Part shown: positions 25,341 through 34,018 of the stretch, piece after piece
How the letters are laid out: each line of letters opens with the position of its first letter
Position numbering within the stretch: the first letter of the stretch is position 1
Source of the DNA: Sinomonas susongensis
GTDB taxonomy: Bacteria; Actinomycetota; Actinomycetes; Actinomycetales; Micrococcaceae
Reading direction: 5' to 3'
DNA length: 64,000 bases
Assembly: GCF_005877005.1 (NCBI RefSeq)
Contig: NZ_SSNH01000003.1
Span: forward strand, 1 to 64,000
Program-made: the position numbers and the translations under genes
Notes under the pieces: generated by a model
The model's database searches: none
The model's input: only the letters and a program-made list of their open reading frames with translations
Told to the model about the DNA's origin: nothing

Positions 25341-27128
25341 ATGCTTGTCACCCTACTCAGGCGCTATGGCGCCCGCTATTGGCCGTCGATCCTCGCCGTG
25401 GCGGTCTTCCAGCTCGCGACAACCATCGCGACGCTCTACCTCCCGAGCCTTAACGCACAGATCATCGACCAAGGTGTGGCGAAGGGCGATCCCGGCTACA
25501 TCTGGCAGCAGGGCGAGATCATGCTCGCCGTGGCGCTCGTGCAGGTCGTGACGGCGATCCTGGCCGTCTACTTCGGCTCGCGGACCGCCATGGCGTTCGG
25601 CCGCGACCTGCGCCAGGGCGTGTTCCGGAGGGTCGCCGCGTTCTCGTCCCAGGACGTCCAGCGCTTCGGGGCCCCGACCCTCATCACACGCGGGACCAAC
25701 GACGTCCAGCAGGTCCAGATGGTCCTGCTCATGGGCCTGAACTTCATGGTCTCGACGCCCATCATGTGCGTCGGCGGGATCGTCATGGCGCTCCGCGAGG
25801 ACGCCGGCCTCTCGTGGCTCGTCTGGGTCTCGGTCGGCGTGCTGTTCGCCGTCGTCGGGTTCCTCGTCTACCTCCTCATGCCCCTCTTCCGCGGGATGCA
25901 GGCCCGGATCGACGCGATCAACGGCGTCCTCCGCGAGCAGATCATCGGCATCCGCGTCGTCCGCGCCTTCGTGCGCGAGCGCTACGAGGAAGACCGCTTC
26001 GCGGAGGCGAACCAGGCCCTCACGGACGTCTCGCTCAAGGTCGGGCGGATCTTCGTCCTCATGTTCCCGATCATCATGCTGCTCCTGCAGGCAGCGACGG
26101 CCGCCGTCCTGTACTTCGGTGGCCACCGGGTCGACACGGGCGCCATGCAGGTCGGTTCCCTCACGGCCTTCATGCAGTACCTCCTTCAGATCCTCATGGC
26201 CGTCATGATGGGCACGTTCATGGCGATGATGATCCCTCGCGCGAGCGTGTGCGCCGACCGCATCGGCGAGGTGCTCGACGTCGAACCCTCCATGGCAGAG
26301 CCGGCCCAGCCCGTAGTGCCCGAGCGCAACGAGGGCGTCCTCGAGTTCCGGAACGTCTCGTTCGCGTACCCGGGGGCCGAGGCCCCGGTCCTGAGCGGAG
26401 TCACGTTCACGGCGCGTCCCGGCCACACCGTAGCCATCATCGGGTCGACGGGTGCCGGGAAGTCCACGCTCCTGAACCTCGTGCCGAGGCTCTACGACGT
26501 CGCGTCCGGAGAGGTCCTCCTCGACGGCGTCCCGGTCAACAGGATGGCCCACCACGACATCACGTCGAGGGTCGCGATGGTGCCGCAGCGGCCGTACCTC
26601 TTCTCCGGCACCATTGCGCACAACCTGCGCTTCGGCAAGGAGAACGCATCCGACGACGAGCTGTGGGATGCGCTGGGGGTCGCGCAGGCCGCCGACTTCG
26701 TCCGCGCGAAGCCGCACGGGCTCGAGTCGGGGATCTCCCAGGGCGGCACCAACGTGTCGGGAGGCCAGCGCCAGCGCCTGTGCATCGCGCGCGCACTGGT
26801 CTCGCAGCCCAAGGTCTACCTGTTCGACGATTCGTTCTCCGCTCTCGACGTCACGACGGACGCACGCCTGCGCCGCGCCCTCAAGGAGCGGACGCGGGAC
26901 GCGACCCTCGTCATCGTCGCGCAGCGCGTCTCGACCATCGTCGACGCCGACGAGATCCTCGTGCTCGACAACGGCAAGATCGTCGACCGGGGAACGCACG
27001 AGGAACTGCTCGAGACGTCCCCGACGTACCAGGAGATCGTGCAGTCGCAGATCACAGCGGAAGAAGCCGAGAGCGTCGCTGGTGCCGGCGCGGGCACCGG
27101 AGCGGGAGCAGCGGGGGAGCAGGCATGA
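25341..27128 (+). CDS. Heterodimeric ABC exporter half, degenerate Walker B
   Basis: 595 residues: ABC type-I exporter membrane domain (six helices, residues 15-310) and C-terminal ATPase domain. Walker A GSTGAGKST near 367-375, intact signature VSGGQRQR near 471, and Walker B VYLFDDSFSALD near 492-503. There Asp replaces the catalytic Glu (LFDD instead of LFDE). The partner at 27125 has the complementary defect, so one composite ATP site is non-catalytic, as in TM287/288 and BmrCD. Stop and next start share ATGA. RBS AGAAGGAC. The substrate is unknown; drugs or lipids are usual for the family. Confidence 0.9.
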   Translation: MLVTLLRRYGARYWPSILAVAVFQLATTIATLYLPSLNAQIIDQGVAKGDPGYIWQQGEIMLAVALVQVVTAILAVYFGSRTAMAFGRDLRQGVFRRVAAFSSQDVQRFGAPTLITRGTNDVQQVQMVLLMGLNFMVSTPIMCVGGIVMALREDAGLSWLVWVSVGVLFAVVGFLVYLLMPLFRGMQARIDAINGVLREQIIGIRVVRAFVRERYEEDRFAEANQALTDVSLKVGRIFVLMFPIIMLLLQAATAAVLYFGGHRVDTGAMQVGSLTAFMQYLLQILMAVMMGTFMAMMIPRASVCADRIGEVLDVEPSMAEPAQPVVPERNEGVLEFRNVSFAYPGAEAPVLSGVTFTARPGHTVAIIGSTGAGKSTLLNLVPRLYDVASGEVLLDGVPVNRMAHHDITSRVAMVPQRPYLFSGTIAHNLRFGKENASDDELWDALGVAQAADFVRAKPHGLESGISQGGTNVSGGQRQRLCIARALVSQPKVYLFDDSFSALDVTTDARLRRALKERTRDATLVIVAQRVSTIVDADEILVLDNGKIVDRGTHEELLETSPTYQEIVQSQITAEEAESVAGAGAGTGAGAAGEQA

Positions 27129-29248
27129 GCCACGAACAGATGGGCGCCGACCACAAGCGCCGGAACGACGGCGCTGACAAGGCACCGCCCGCGGGCGCCG
27201 TGAAGCAAGCGGTCGAGGAAGAGCTCGACGACGACCTCGACTCGCATGCGCACTCCCGCGAAGGCGGGGGCGGCGGTTTCGGTCAGCAGATGCCGATGAA
27301 GAAGGCGAAGAACTTCCGGGGGAGCGCCAAGCGGCTCCTGGGCCTCATTCGGCCCGAGTCCGGGTGGATGGTGGTGGTCGTCGCCTTCATCCTCGTCTCC
27401 GTGGTCCTCTCGGTCATCGCGCCGAAGATCCTTGGCAACGCCATGGACGTCATCTTCGCGGGCGTCATCGGCAAGCAGATGCCCGCGGGCGTCTCCAAGG
27501 ACCAGATGATCGCTGGGCTGCGGTCGCAGGGGCAGGGCAACCTCGCCGACATGCTCGCGCCCATGAACCTCGTTCCGGGGCATGGCATCGACTTCAACCA
27601 GCTCACGTACCTCATCTCGGTCATCCTCGTCATGTACTTCGTGGCGAGCCTCTTCATGTGGGCGCAGGGCTTCATCCTCAACCGGGTCGTCATGAGGGTC
27701 GTCTACCGGCTGCGCCGGGACGTCGAGGCCAAGCTCAACCGGCTCCCGCTGGGCTACTTCGACACGCGGCAGCGCGGCGACCTGCTCTCCCGCGTCACGA
27801 ACGACGTCGACAACGTGCAGCAGGCGCTCCAGCAGGCGTTCTCCCAGCTGCTGTCCTCGATCCTGCAGGTGCTCGGCATCATCGTGATGATGTTCGTCGT
27901 CTCGTGGGAGCTCGCCCTCATCGCCCTCATCGCGCTGCCGCTCTCCGCCGTCGTGACCGGCGTGATCGGTTCCCGCAGCCAGAAGATGTTCCAGGCGCAG
28001 TGGAAGAACACGGGCATCCTCAACGGCCATATCGAGGAGTCCTTCTCCGGCCACGAGCTCGCGATCCTGTTCGGCCGGCGCGACGACCTTGTTGCCGGCT
28101 TCGACGGCAAGAACGAGGAGCTCTACAAGGCATCCTTCAGCGCGCAGTTCGTCTCGGGGATGATGTTCCCGATCATGAACTGGATCAGCTACCTCGCCTA
28201 CGTCGGGATCGCCGTCGTCGGCGGGCTGCGCGTGGCCTCGGGCCTCATGAGCCTCGGGGACGCGACCGCGTTCATCCAGTACTCGCGGCAGTTCACGCAG
28301 CCGCTCGGCCAGATCGCCGGAATGGCCAACATGCTCCAGTCCGGCGTCGCGTCCGCCGAGCGCGTGTTCGAGCTGCTGGACGCCGAGGAGCAGGAGCCCG
28401 AGACAGCGACGAACCATCTCCCGGCGGTCACGGACGGCCACGTCGACTTCGAGGACGTCTCGTTCTCGTACTCGGCGGACAAGCCGCTCATCGAGAACCT
28501 CTCCCTCACGGCCCATCCCGGGAACACCGTGGCGATCGTCGGCCCGACCGGCGCGGGCAAGACGACCCTCGTGAACCTCGTCATGCGGTTCTACGAGATC
28601 CAGGGCGGCCGGATCCTGCTCGACGGCGTGGACATCCGCGACCTGTCCCGGTCCGAGCTGCGCTCGAAGATCGGCATGGTCCTCCAGGACGCGTGGCTGT
28701 TCGGGGGGACGATCTACGACAACATCCGCTACGGCAACCTCGACGCGACCGAGGAAGAGGTCATGGCAGCCGCGAAGGCGACCTACGTGGACCGCTTCGT
28801 GCGCCTGCTCCCCGATGGCTACCAGACCGTCATCGACGAGGAGGGCACGAACATCGCCGCGGGCGAGAAGCAGCTCATCACCATCGCCCGCGCGTTCGTC
28901 GCGAATCCGTCCCTCCTCATCCTCGACGAGGCCACCTCCTCCGTCGACACGCGCACCGAGCTGCTCGTCCAGAAGGCCATGCGCGCGCTCCGGACCGACC
29001 GGACGTCGTTCGTGATCGCACACCGCCTCTCGACGATCCGCGATGCCGACACGATCCTCGTGATGGAGGACGGCAAGATCGTCGAGCAGGGCGACCACGA
29101 GGAACTCCTCGAGCGGCGGGGCGCATACCACCGGCTCTACATGAGCCAGTTTGCCGGCGGCATCGACCTCGAGGCCGAGGCTGCGGCCGCCACGGCGGGC
29201 CGGGCGGCGACGGTTGGGGCGATCGGCAACGGGAAGCCCGCCACCTAG
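27125..29248 (+). CDS. Heterodimeric ABC exporter half, degenerate signature motif
   Basis: 707 residues. A hydrophilic N-terminal extension of about 60 residues (acidic DDDLDSHAHS, then a Gly run) precedes the six-helix membrane domain (about 70-410) and ATPase domain. Walker A GPTGAGKTT near 473-481, Walker B LLILDEATSSVD near 596-607 with the catalytic Glu. The signature is changed to IAAGEKQ near 576 (normally SGGQ), matching the degenerate partner. A long loop near 115-145 follows the first helix. Starts at the ATG of an ATGA overlap; the open frame upstream is a shadow. The CGTTTCGGGTACA repeat array begins 17 bp after its stop. Confidence 0.9.
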   Translation: MSHEQMGADHKRRNDGADKAPPAGAVKQAVEEELDDDLDSHAHSREGGGGGFGQQMPMKKAKNFRGSAKRLLGLIRPESGWMVVVVAFILVSVVLSVIAPKILGNAMDVIFAGVIGKQMPAGVSKDQMIAGLRSQGQGNLADMLAPMNLVPGHGIDFNQLTYLISVILVMYFVASLFMWAQGFILNRVVMRVVYRLRRDVEAKLNRLPLGYFDTRQRGDLLSRVTNDVDNVQQALQQAFSQLLSSILQVLGIIVMMFVVSWELALIALIALPLSAVVTGVIGSRSQKMFQAQWKNTGILNGHIEESFSGHELAILFGRRDDLVAGFDGKNEELYKASFSAQFVSGMMFPIMNWISYLAYVGIAVVGGLRVASGLMSLGDATAFIQYSRQFTQPLGQIAGMANMLQSGVASAERVFELLDAEEQEPETATNHLPAVTDGHVDFEDVSFSYSADKPLIENLSLTAHPGNTVAIVGPTGAGKTTLVNLVMRFYEIQGGRILLDGVDIRDLSRSELRSKIGMVLQDAWLFGGTIYDNIRYGNLDATEEEVMAAAKATYVDRFVRLLPDGYQTVIDEEGTNIAAGEKQLITIARAFVANPSLLILDEATSSVDTRTELLVQKAMRALRTDRTSFVIAHRLSTIRDADTILVMEDGKIVEQGDHEELLERRGAYHRLYMSQFAGGIDLEAEAAAATAGRAATVGAIGNGKPAT

Positions 29249-29265
29249 CCCCACCGCCGCCTGAC

Positions 29266-29399
29266 CGTTTCGGGTACAGCTAAGGTCGCCATCTCATCGT
29301 TTCGGGTACAGCTAAGGTCGCCATCTCATCGTTTCGGGTACAGCTAAGGTCGCCATCTGACCGTTTCGGGTACAGATGATCTGTACCCGAAACGGTCAG
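29266..29399 (+). repeat. CGTTTCGGGTACA array with terminal palindrome
   Basis: Four direct copies of cgtttcgggtaca start at 29266, 29298, 29330 and 29362, exactly 32 bp apart, with near-identical filler (gctaaggtcgccatctcat). The last copy is followed, seven bases on, by the inverted copy tgtacccgaaacg at 29382-29394. The junction is a perfect 20-bp inverted repeat: ctgaccgtttcgggtacaga at 29357-29376, loop TGA, complement at 29380-29399. It lies directly behind the ABC exporter operon, in the same orientation relative to it as the iol arrays have to their genes. Confidence 0.92.
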
Positions 29400-29468
29400 G
29401 AAGGCAGGGAACTGCCGAATGGCTGCGGCGGTGAATGAAGGTCCCTCCAAGGCTGGCAGACTGGCACT

Positions 29469-30029
29469 ATGAGTGACGGATCGACTGAGAGGGCCGGCGC
29501 ACCCGGCTGGCTTGTGCTTGTGTACCGGGTTCCCTCCGAGCCGACGCGGCACCGGGCGACGGTGTGGCGGCGGCTGCGTTCGATGGGCGCGGTCTACCTG
29601 CAGAACTCCGTGGCGGCGATGCCCGCCGGCAAGGCCTCCGAGCACGCCTTGCGGAAGCTCCGCCGGGAGATCCTGGACATGGAGGGCACGGCCTTGATCC
29701 TGAGCGCGGAGGCGCTCGCGGGCAACAGTGAAGTCCTCGCCCTGTTCCAGCAGGCACGGGATGCCGAGTACGAGGAGATCCTGGACAAGTGCGGCGACTT
29801 CCACGCCGGGCTGGAGAAGGAGTATGCGGCCTCGCACTTCACCTACGGGGAGCTGGAGGAGAACGAGGTGGAGCTGCTGAAGCTGCGCGGCTGGTTCGAG
29901 AAGGTGCAGGCTAGAGATGCCTTCGGTGCGCCGCTGCGGGAGAAGACGGAGGCGGCCCTTGCCGCGTGCGGCGAGGCGCTCGAGGCCTACGCCTCCCGGG
30001 TCTACGAGGAGGACGGCGGCGAAGCCTGA
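29469..30029 (+). CDS. ChrB N-terminal-domain protein
   Basis: 186 residues matching the N-terminal domain of chromate-resistance protein ChrB: WLVLVYRVPSEPTRHRATVW at 14-33, GAVYLQNSVAAMPAG at 40-54, DAEYEEILDKCGDFHAGLEK near 97-116 and FTYGELEENEVELLKLRGWF near 122-141. In ChrB this domain is linked to chromate-responsive control, but the C-terminal ChrB domain and any chrA transporter are absent. It is convergent with a metal-type transport operon (30101-35119), so a sensor or accessory role there is possible, not shown. No HTH is obvious. The weak RBS region could mean a leaderless transcript. Confidence 0.8.
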   Translation: MSDGSTERAGAPGWLVLVYRVPSEPTRHRATVWRRLRSMGAVYLQNSVAAMPAGKASEHALRKLRREILDMEGTALILSAEALAGNSEVLALFQQARDAEYEEILDKCGDFHAGLEKEYAASHFTYGELEENEVELLKLRGWFEKVQARDAFGAPLREKTEAALAACGEALEAYASRVYEEDGGEA

Positions 30030-30040
30030 CCGCACGGCAA

Positions 30041-30071
30041 CGGGGGCGGACGCTAGTTGCGTCCGCCCCCG
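30041..30071. terminator. Bidirectional hairpin between convergent genes
   Basis: 13-bp arms cgggggcggacgc / gcgtccgcccccg with a TAGTT loop. It starts 12 bp after the ChrB-N stop and lies 30 bp from the end of the convergent 68-aa gene. Confidence 0.7.
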
Positions 30072-30100
30072 TGGCCGTCTGTCTCACCCCTTCCCGGGGC

Positions 30101-30307
30101 TCACCGCTTCTTGGGCAGCTGGCGCCAGATGCTCACCGGCAGGATCACGAGTACGACGACGGGCATGAGCCACCAGGCGGGGATCCCGGGCTGCTGGCCG
30201 AGGACGTAGGTCGCGGCGAGACCGAGTACTACGACGGCTGCGACGAGCCAGTCGTCTCCGATCAGGAAGTCCCACCAGAAGAGCCCGAAAGCCTTGATCT
30301 TCTGCAT
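30101..30307 (-). CDS. Small two-helix membrane protein
   Basis: 68 residues, not recognised. Two hydrophobic segments (AAVVVLGLAATYVLG at 23-37 and LMPVVVLVILPVSIW at 47-61) flank a short loop with GIPAWW; the N-terminus is FGLFWWDFLIGDDW and the C-terminus basic (RQLPKKR). AAGGAGAAGA precedes the ATG at a suitable distance. It is the last gene of the ABC importer-COG4280 operon, 26 bp after the COG4280 gene. A small accessory subunit of the COG4280 protein is a reasonable guess; the FLIGDDW motif is worth searching with. Confidence 0.7.
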   Translation of the reverse strand: MQKIKAFGLFWWDFLIGDDWLVAAVVVLGLAATYVLGQQPGIPAWWLMPVVVLVILPVSIWRQLPKKR

Positions 30308-30333
30308 TTTTCGTCTTCTCCTTGTTCGACCGC

Positions 30334-31101
30334 TCAGCTGGCGGCGGTGTGCGGGGTGGTCTCAGCGACGGCGGCGGCCGGGCGTCGCCGGAAGAGCGCG
30401 ACGTAGGCGAGCGCAACCACGAGGACTGCGGGGATGATGACGAGCAGCGCAGCGTCAGACCCCGGCCAGTCGGCGCCGGCTCCTTCGGCCCCCCAGAAGA
30501 GGCCGAACGAGGTGAGCATGACCCCCACGGCGAACTTCATGGTGTTCTCCGGGACGCGGGAGAGGGGAGCGCGCACCGCGATGCCGGTCGCGGCGACGAC
30601 GGCAACCGCGGCCAGTGCGCCGAGGGAGGCGAGGGGAATGTCGTGCTGGTTGCTGCCGAACGTCAGGGCGATGAAGACGACTTCGAGTCCTTCGAGCAGG
30701 ACCCCCTTGAAGGACAGCGTGAACGCATACCAGTCGCCGGCCAGGGGTCGGCGACCCCCAGAGGCCTTCTGGGCTGCCTCGAGCTCCTTCACGTAGGCGG
30801 CGTCCTCGTCGTGCAGGGCCTTGTTGCCGCTCGCGCGAAGGATGGCCTTCCGCAGCCAGCCGATGCCGAACACGAGCAGCAGGCCCCCGACCACGAGCCG
30901 CAGCGCGGTCAGCGGCAGGGCTGTGACGGCGGGGCCGAGCACGGCCACGATGGCGACCAGGACAATCAGGGCGGCGACCATGCCCTTGAGTGCTGAGCGC
31001 CAGTCGCGCCCGGTGCCTGCGGCGAGGATGATCGTCAAGGCCTCGACGGCTTCGACGGTGCAGGCGAGGAACACTGCGGCGAACAATGCGAATCCAGTCA
31101 T
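30334..31101 (-). CDS. COG4280-type polytopic membrane protein
   Basis: 255 residues with about seven membrane helices. Two similar acidic helix motifs, ACTVEAVEALTIILAAG near 13-29 and FKGVLLEGLEVVFIALTFG near 130-148, suggest an inverted-repeat transporter in which membrane Glu residues bind cations, as in GDT1/LysE-like exporters. The assignment to COG4280 is from recognition of these motifs; function is unknown. Its ATG overlaps the ABC ATPase stop (ATGA). It could export or balance the metal imported by the ABC system. It may also have its own promoter near 31151. Confidence 0.7.
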   Translation of the reverse strand: MTGFALFAAVFLACTVEAVEALTIILAAGTGRDWRSALKGMVAALIVLVAIVAVLGPAVTALPLTALRLVVGGLLLVFGIGWLRKAILRASGNKALHDEDAAYVKELEAAQKASGGRRPLAGDWYAFTLSFKGVLLEGLEVVFIALTFGSNQHDIPLASLGALAAVAVVAATGIAVRAPLSRVPENTMKFAVGVMLTSFGLFWGAEGAGADWPGSDAALLVIIPAVLVVALAYVALFRRRPAAAVAETTPHTAAS

Positions 31102-32261
31102 AGGGCAGGGCGCCTTCCTTGCGGGAGAGCCTCGGAGCGAGGCTCAAAACTAACAGTTGTTACATTCATATCATCACTCTTGATACCCCGTTCTGTCACG
31201 GGGTGGGCATGGCATCCATCGGGGGAGAGGCGCAGGCCAAGGGTTGTTCCACGCTCGAATCGCGTCGAGGCGTGGAGTCCTGTGAGAATGCCGGCCTCCG
31301 TGCGGACCGCGTGTTCGTAGCCGCGCCCGCGATATGCGACGTCGGTGACCACCGCAGGCATGTCGGCCCGGTCGAAGACGGGCGTGAGGGTTGCTGCGTC
31401 CGGGCGGACGAGCACGGTGGCGGCATCTCCCGCCCGGAGCATTCCCAACGCCCTCGCGCGGAGCCGAGCTCCGGCGACGTCGAGGACGACGTGGTGGCCT
31501 CCCGGGTCGAGGACCCGCCCGGGGAGCTCCCCCGCGGTGCCGGTGAACCGGGCGACGAATGGGCTCGCCGGCTGCCGGTAGACCTCCTCTGGGCGGTCGA
31601 GCTGGACGAGCCTGCCCTTTTCGAGGACGCCGATGCGGTCAGCCAGCGCGAATGCCTCGGACTGATCGTGGGTGATGTACACGGCGGTCGCCCCGCAGAG
31701 TCTGGTCACCGCAGCGATCTCGACGCGCAGCCTTTCGCGAAGATCGGCGTCCAGGTTGGACAGTGGTTCGTCGAAGAGCAGCAGGCCGGGCCGGGAGACG
31801 ATCGCGCGCGCCAGCGCCACCCGTTGCTGCTGGCCTCCGGAGAGGTCGGACGGGTACCGGTGGGCCAGTTCGGCGAGGCCTACTGTCTCCAGGGCCTCCC
31901 GGGTCCGGCCCGAGGCCTCCGCGCCGGTCAGGCGCCGCCGGCGCAGCGCGAAGGCGACGTTCTTCTCCACGGTCAGATGGGGCCAGAGGGCATAGTCCTG
32001 GAACACCATGCCCAGGTCCCGCCGCTCCGACGGCACGTGGGTGCGCTCGTCGTCGACCGTGGCTCCGGCAAGCTGGAGCCGGCCGGAGTCAGGGCGTTCG
32101 ACGCCGGCGATGGCCCGCAGGAGCGTCGACTTCCCTGAGCCCGACGGGCCGAGGAGCACAAGGAACTCCCCAGCGGCCACATCGAGGTCGATGCCGGACA
32201 GTGCTTCGACCTTCCCGTACCGTTTCCCCAGGCCCGTCGCGACGATGGGATGCCCGCTCAT
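31098..32261 (-). CDS. ABC importer ATPase (Fe3+/spermidine type, FbpC/PotA-like)
   Basis: 387 residues from ATG 32261 (ATGA overlap with the permease); a longer upstream frame is a shadow. ATPase domain 1-235: Walker A GPSGSGKST near 38-46, Q-loop FQDYALWP near 82, signature LSGGQQQR near 140 and Walker B LLLFDEPLSNLD near 160. The regulatory domain at 240-350 (VARFTGTAGELPGRV, VLVRPDAATLTP) is TOBE-like. The last 30 codons or so (31098-31190) use AT-rich codons such as GTA, ACA, ACT and GTT, unlike the rest, and overlap a palindrome at 31151. This tail is probably regulatory DNA that happens to be open. Confidence 0.87.
   Translation of the reverse strand: MSGHPIVATGLGKRYGKVEALSGIDLDVAAGEFLVLLGPSGSGKSTLLRAIAGVERPDSGRLQLAGATVDDERTHVPSERRDLGMVFQDYALWPHLTVEKNVAFALRRRRLTGAEASGRTREALETVGLAELAHRYPSDLSGGQQQRVALARAIVSRPGLLLFDEPLSNLDADLRERLRVEIAAVTRLCGATAVYITHDQSEAFALADRIGVLEKGRLVQLDRPEEVYRQPASPFVARFTGTAGELPGRVLDPGGHHVVLDVAGARLRARALGMLRAGDAATVLVRPDAATLTPVFDRADMPAVVTDVAYRGRGYEHAVRTEAGILTGLHASTRFERGTTLGLRLSPDGCHAHPVTERGIKSDDMNVTTVSFEPRSEALPQGRRPAL
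31151..31162. promoter_or_regulatory. TAAC-N4-GTTA palindrome before the COG4280 gene
   Basis: TAACAGTTGTTA lies in a conspicuously AT-rich 45-bp patch, 50 bp upstream of the COG4280 start and inside the 3' end of the ATPase frame. It has the same form as TAACGGCCGTTA in the promoter of the binding-protein gene (35148-35159). Both are followed by CAT on the plus strand. Likely a shared operator. Confidence 0.5.
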
Positions 32262-34018
32262 GAGGTGGCTCCGAGCCGCCGCCATCCGGCGGGTGCGAAC
32301 AGGGCCCACAGGCCCCAGAGGAGGCCTGTGACGGCCAGGGCGAGCAGGATGGCCAGGACTTCCATTGCGGTCCCACCTCCGAAGTCGTAGTTGGAGAGTG
32401 CCTTGGTGATGCCGACCGCCACTGGGGGTTGGCCCGGCGGGTAGAGCAGCTCGGAGACGGGCAGCTCCAGCAGTGTTCCGCCGAACGTGAGCAGCCAGGC
32501 TGAGATGAGCGGCCGCGCTATGAGCGGCAGTTCGCTGCTGATCCATGCGCCCAGGGGTCCCTGGCCATGGACCCGGGCGGCCTGTGGGAGGGAATGCTGA
32601 ACCTGCCCCACGGTGCCGACCAGGAGACGCGTCGTCGAGGGGAGCGCTGTTGCGATGTAGGCCAGCAGCAGAAGGGTTGGTGTGCCGTAGAGGTGCAGGC
32701 CGAGTGCGTCCGTGAGGGGCAGGTTGTACGTGAAGATGTAGCCCGCGGCGAAGACGATGCCGGGCAGGGCCACGGCTGTGAGCAGCAGCAGGTCCAGCAG
32801 CCGGCGCGAGAAGTTGCCCGCGGAACCGGTGAGCAGGCGCGCGGCCACGAGCCCGAGGGTGACGACGGCGGTGGCGGTCGCCGCGCCCATTCCCACCGAG
32901 AACAGCAGCGGCCCGTGGAGCTGGGGGCTCGCAATCACCCTCGAGTAGTTGTCCAAGGTGAAGCCGTGCGAGCCGATGAGCGAGCCCAGCCCGCTGATGA
33001 CCGAGGCGCTCAGCGCCCCGAACACCGGAACTCCGAGGGATGCGATGACGAGCAGGGCGAGCAGCGAGGCCACGGCAGGCCGGCGCCAGCGCCCCAGTTC
33101 GACCCTCCGGACGCGGCGGCTGCGGCCACCCAAGACCCGGTAGCTGCGGCCCTTCAGCGCCCGGTTCTGCGCGAAGACGGCGAGCCCAGCCATGGCCAGC
33201 AGGACCCAGCCGACCGCAGCCGCGACCGGGAAGTCCACGGGGAAGGCCTGCACGGCGTTGTAGAGGGTGTAGGTCGCCACGGGGAACTTGGCGTCGTTGG
33301 CCAGGGTGGCGGCGACCCCGAAGTCGCTGATCGACTCAGCGAACACGATGGCGAACGAGGACCAGACCGCCGGGGCAAGGAGCGCACCGGTGATCCGGGT
33401 GGCGGTCCATGGACCGCCGCCGTGTACCCGGGCCGCGGCGGTGAACTCGTCGCCGAGGCCCCTCAGTGCGCCTGAGACGGCGAGGTAGGCGAAGGGCAGG
33501 CCCTTCACTGCCAGGACGCCGGTGACGCCGATGGGACCGTAGATGATCGAGCGGAGCCCGGCGTCGGGGACCCCGAGGACGTCGAGGACGCCGTTGGGTT
33601 CCAGGAGCCGCTCCCACCCGAGGGCCACGAGATAGGACGGGGCAAGCAGGAGGGTGAACATCGCACCGCTCCACAGGGGGCGAAGCGGCACGTCGGTGCG
33701 CTGGACGGCCCACGCGACTGCTCCGCCGACCACGGTGGCCAGGGCGCCTGCGCCGACTCCGACCGCCAGCGTGTCCATCACGGAGGGAAGGAACGTCGGG
33801 GTCAGGAGGGACTTGAAGGCTTCGAGGGTGAGCCACGAGGGCCCTTGCTCGAAGAGGGCCGGACTGAACGCCACGAGCAGGAACAGCGCGATGGGGAGCA
33901 CAAGCAGGCCGAAGACGGCGACCCAGAACAGGATCCAGGTTCCCCCGCGGAAGGACGACGCCCGGGTCCGGGCGGCGGAGCGCCACCCGGCCCGGGCCAG
34001 CATGGGAGCGAAGCCCAT
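32258..34018 (-). CDS. ABC importer permease, fused dimer (FbpB-like)
   Basis: 586 residues with about 12 membrane helices: two tandem permease modules in one chain, as in FbpB/AfuB iron permeases. Two EAA-type cytoplasmic loops can be seen, EFTAAARVHGGGPWTA near 190-205 and LPQAARVHGQGPLGA near 475-490, each followed by a conserved helix (SISDFGVAATLA and GTLLELPVSELLYPPG). The ATG at 34018 directly abuts the binding-protein stop, and its own stop overlaps the ATPase start by ATGA. Substrate inferred from the binding protein. Confidence 0.88.
   Translation of the reverse strand: MGFAPMLARAGWRSAARTRASSFRGGTWILFWVAVFGLLVLPIALFLLVAFSPALFEQGPSWLTLEAFKSLLTPTFLPSVMDTLAVGVGAGALATVVGGAVAWAVQRTDVPLRPLWSGAMFTLLLAPSYLVALGWERLLEPNGVLDVLGVPDAGLRSIIYGPIGVTGVLAVKGLPFAYLAVSGALRGLGDEFTAAARVHGGGPWTATRITGALLAPAVWSSFAIVFAESISDFGVAATLANDAKFPVATYTLYNAVQAFPVDFPVAAAVGWVLLAMAGLAVFAQNRALKGRSYRVLGGRSRRVRRVELGRWRRPAVASLLALLVIASLGVPVFGALSASVISGLGSLIGSHGFTLDNYSRVIASPQLHGPLLFSVGMGAATATAVVTLGLVAARLLTGSAGNFSRRLLDLLLLTAVALPGIVFAAGYIFTYNLPLTDALGLHLYGTPTLLLLAYIATALPSTTRLLVGTVGQVQHSLPQAARVHGQGPLGAWISSELPLIARPLISAWLLTFGGTLLELPVSELLYPPGQPPVAVGITKALSNYDFGGGTAMEVLAILLALAVTGLLWGLWALFAPAGWRRLGATS

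Noticed and set aside
26816..29254. 812-codon minus-strand ORF opposite the ABC exporter
   Set aside because: Antisense shadow; composition is charged and repetitive, with no domain, while the plus strand has complete ABC motifs.
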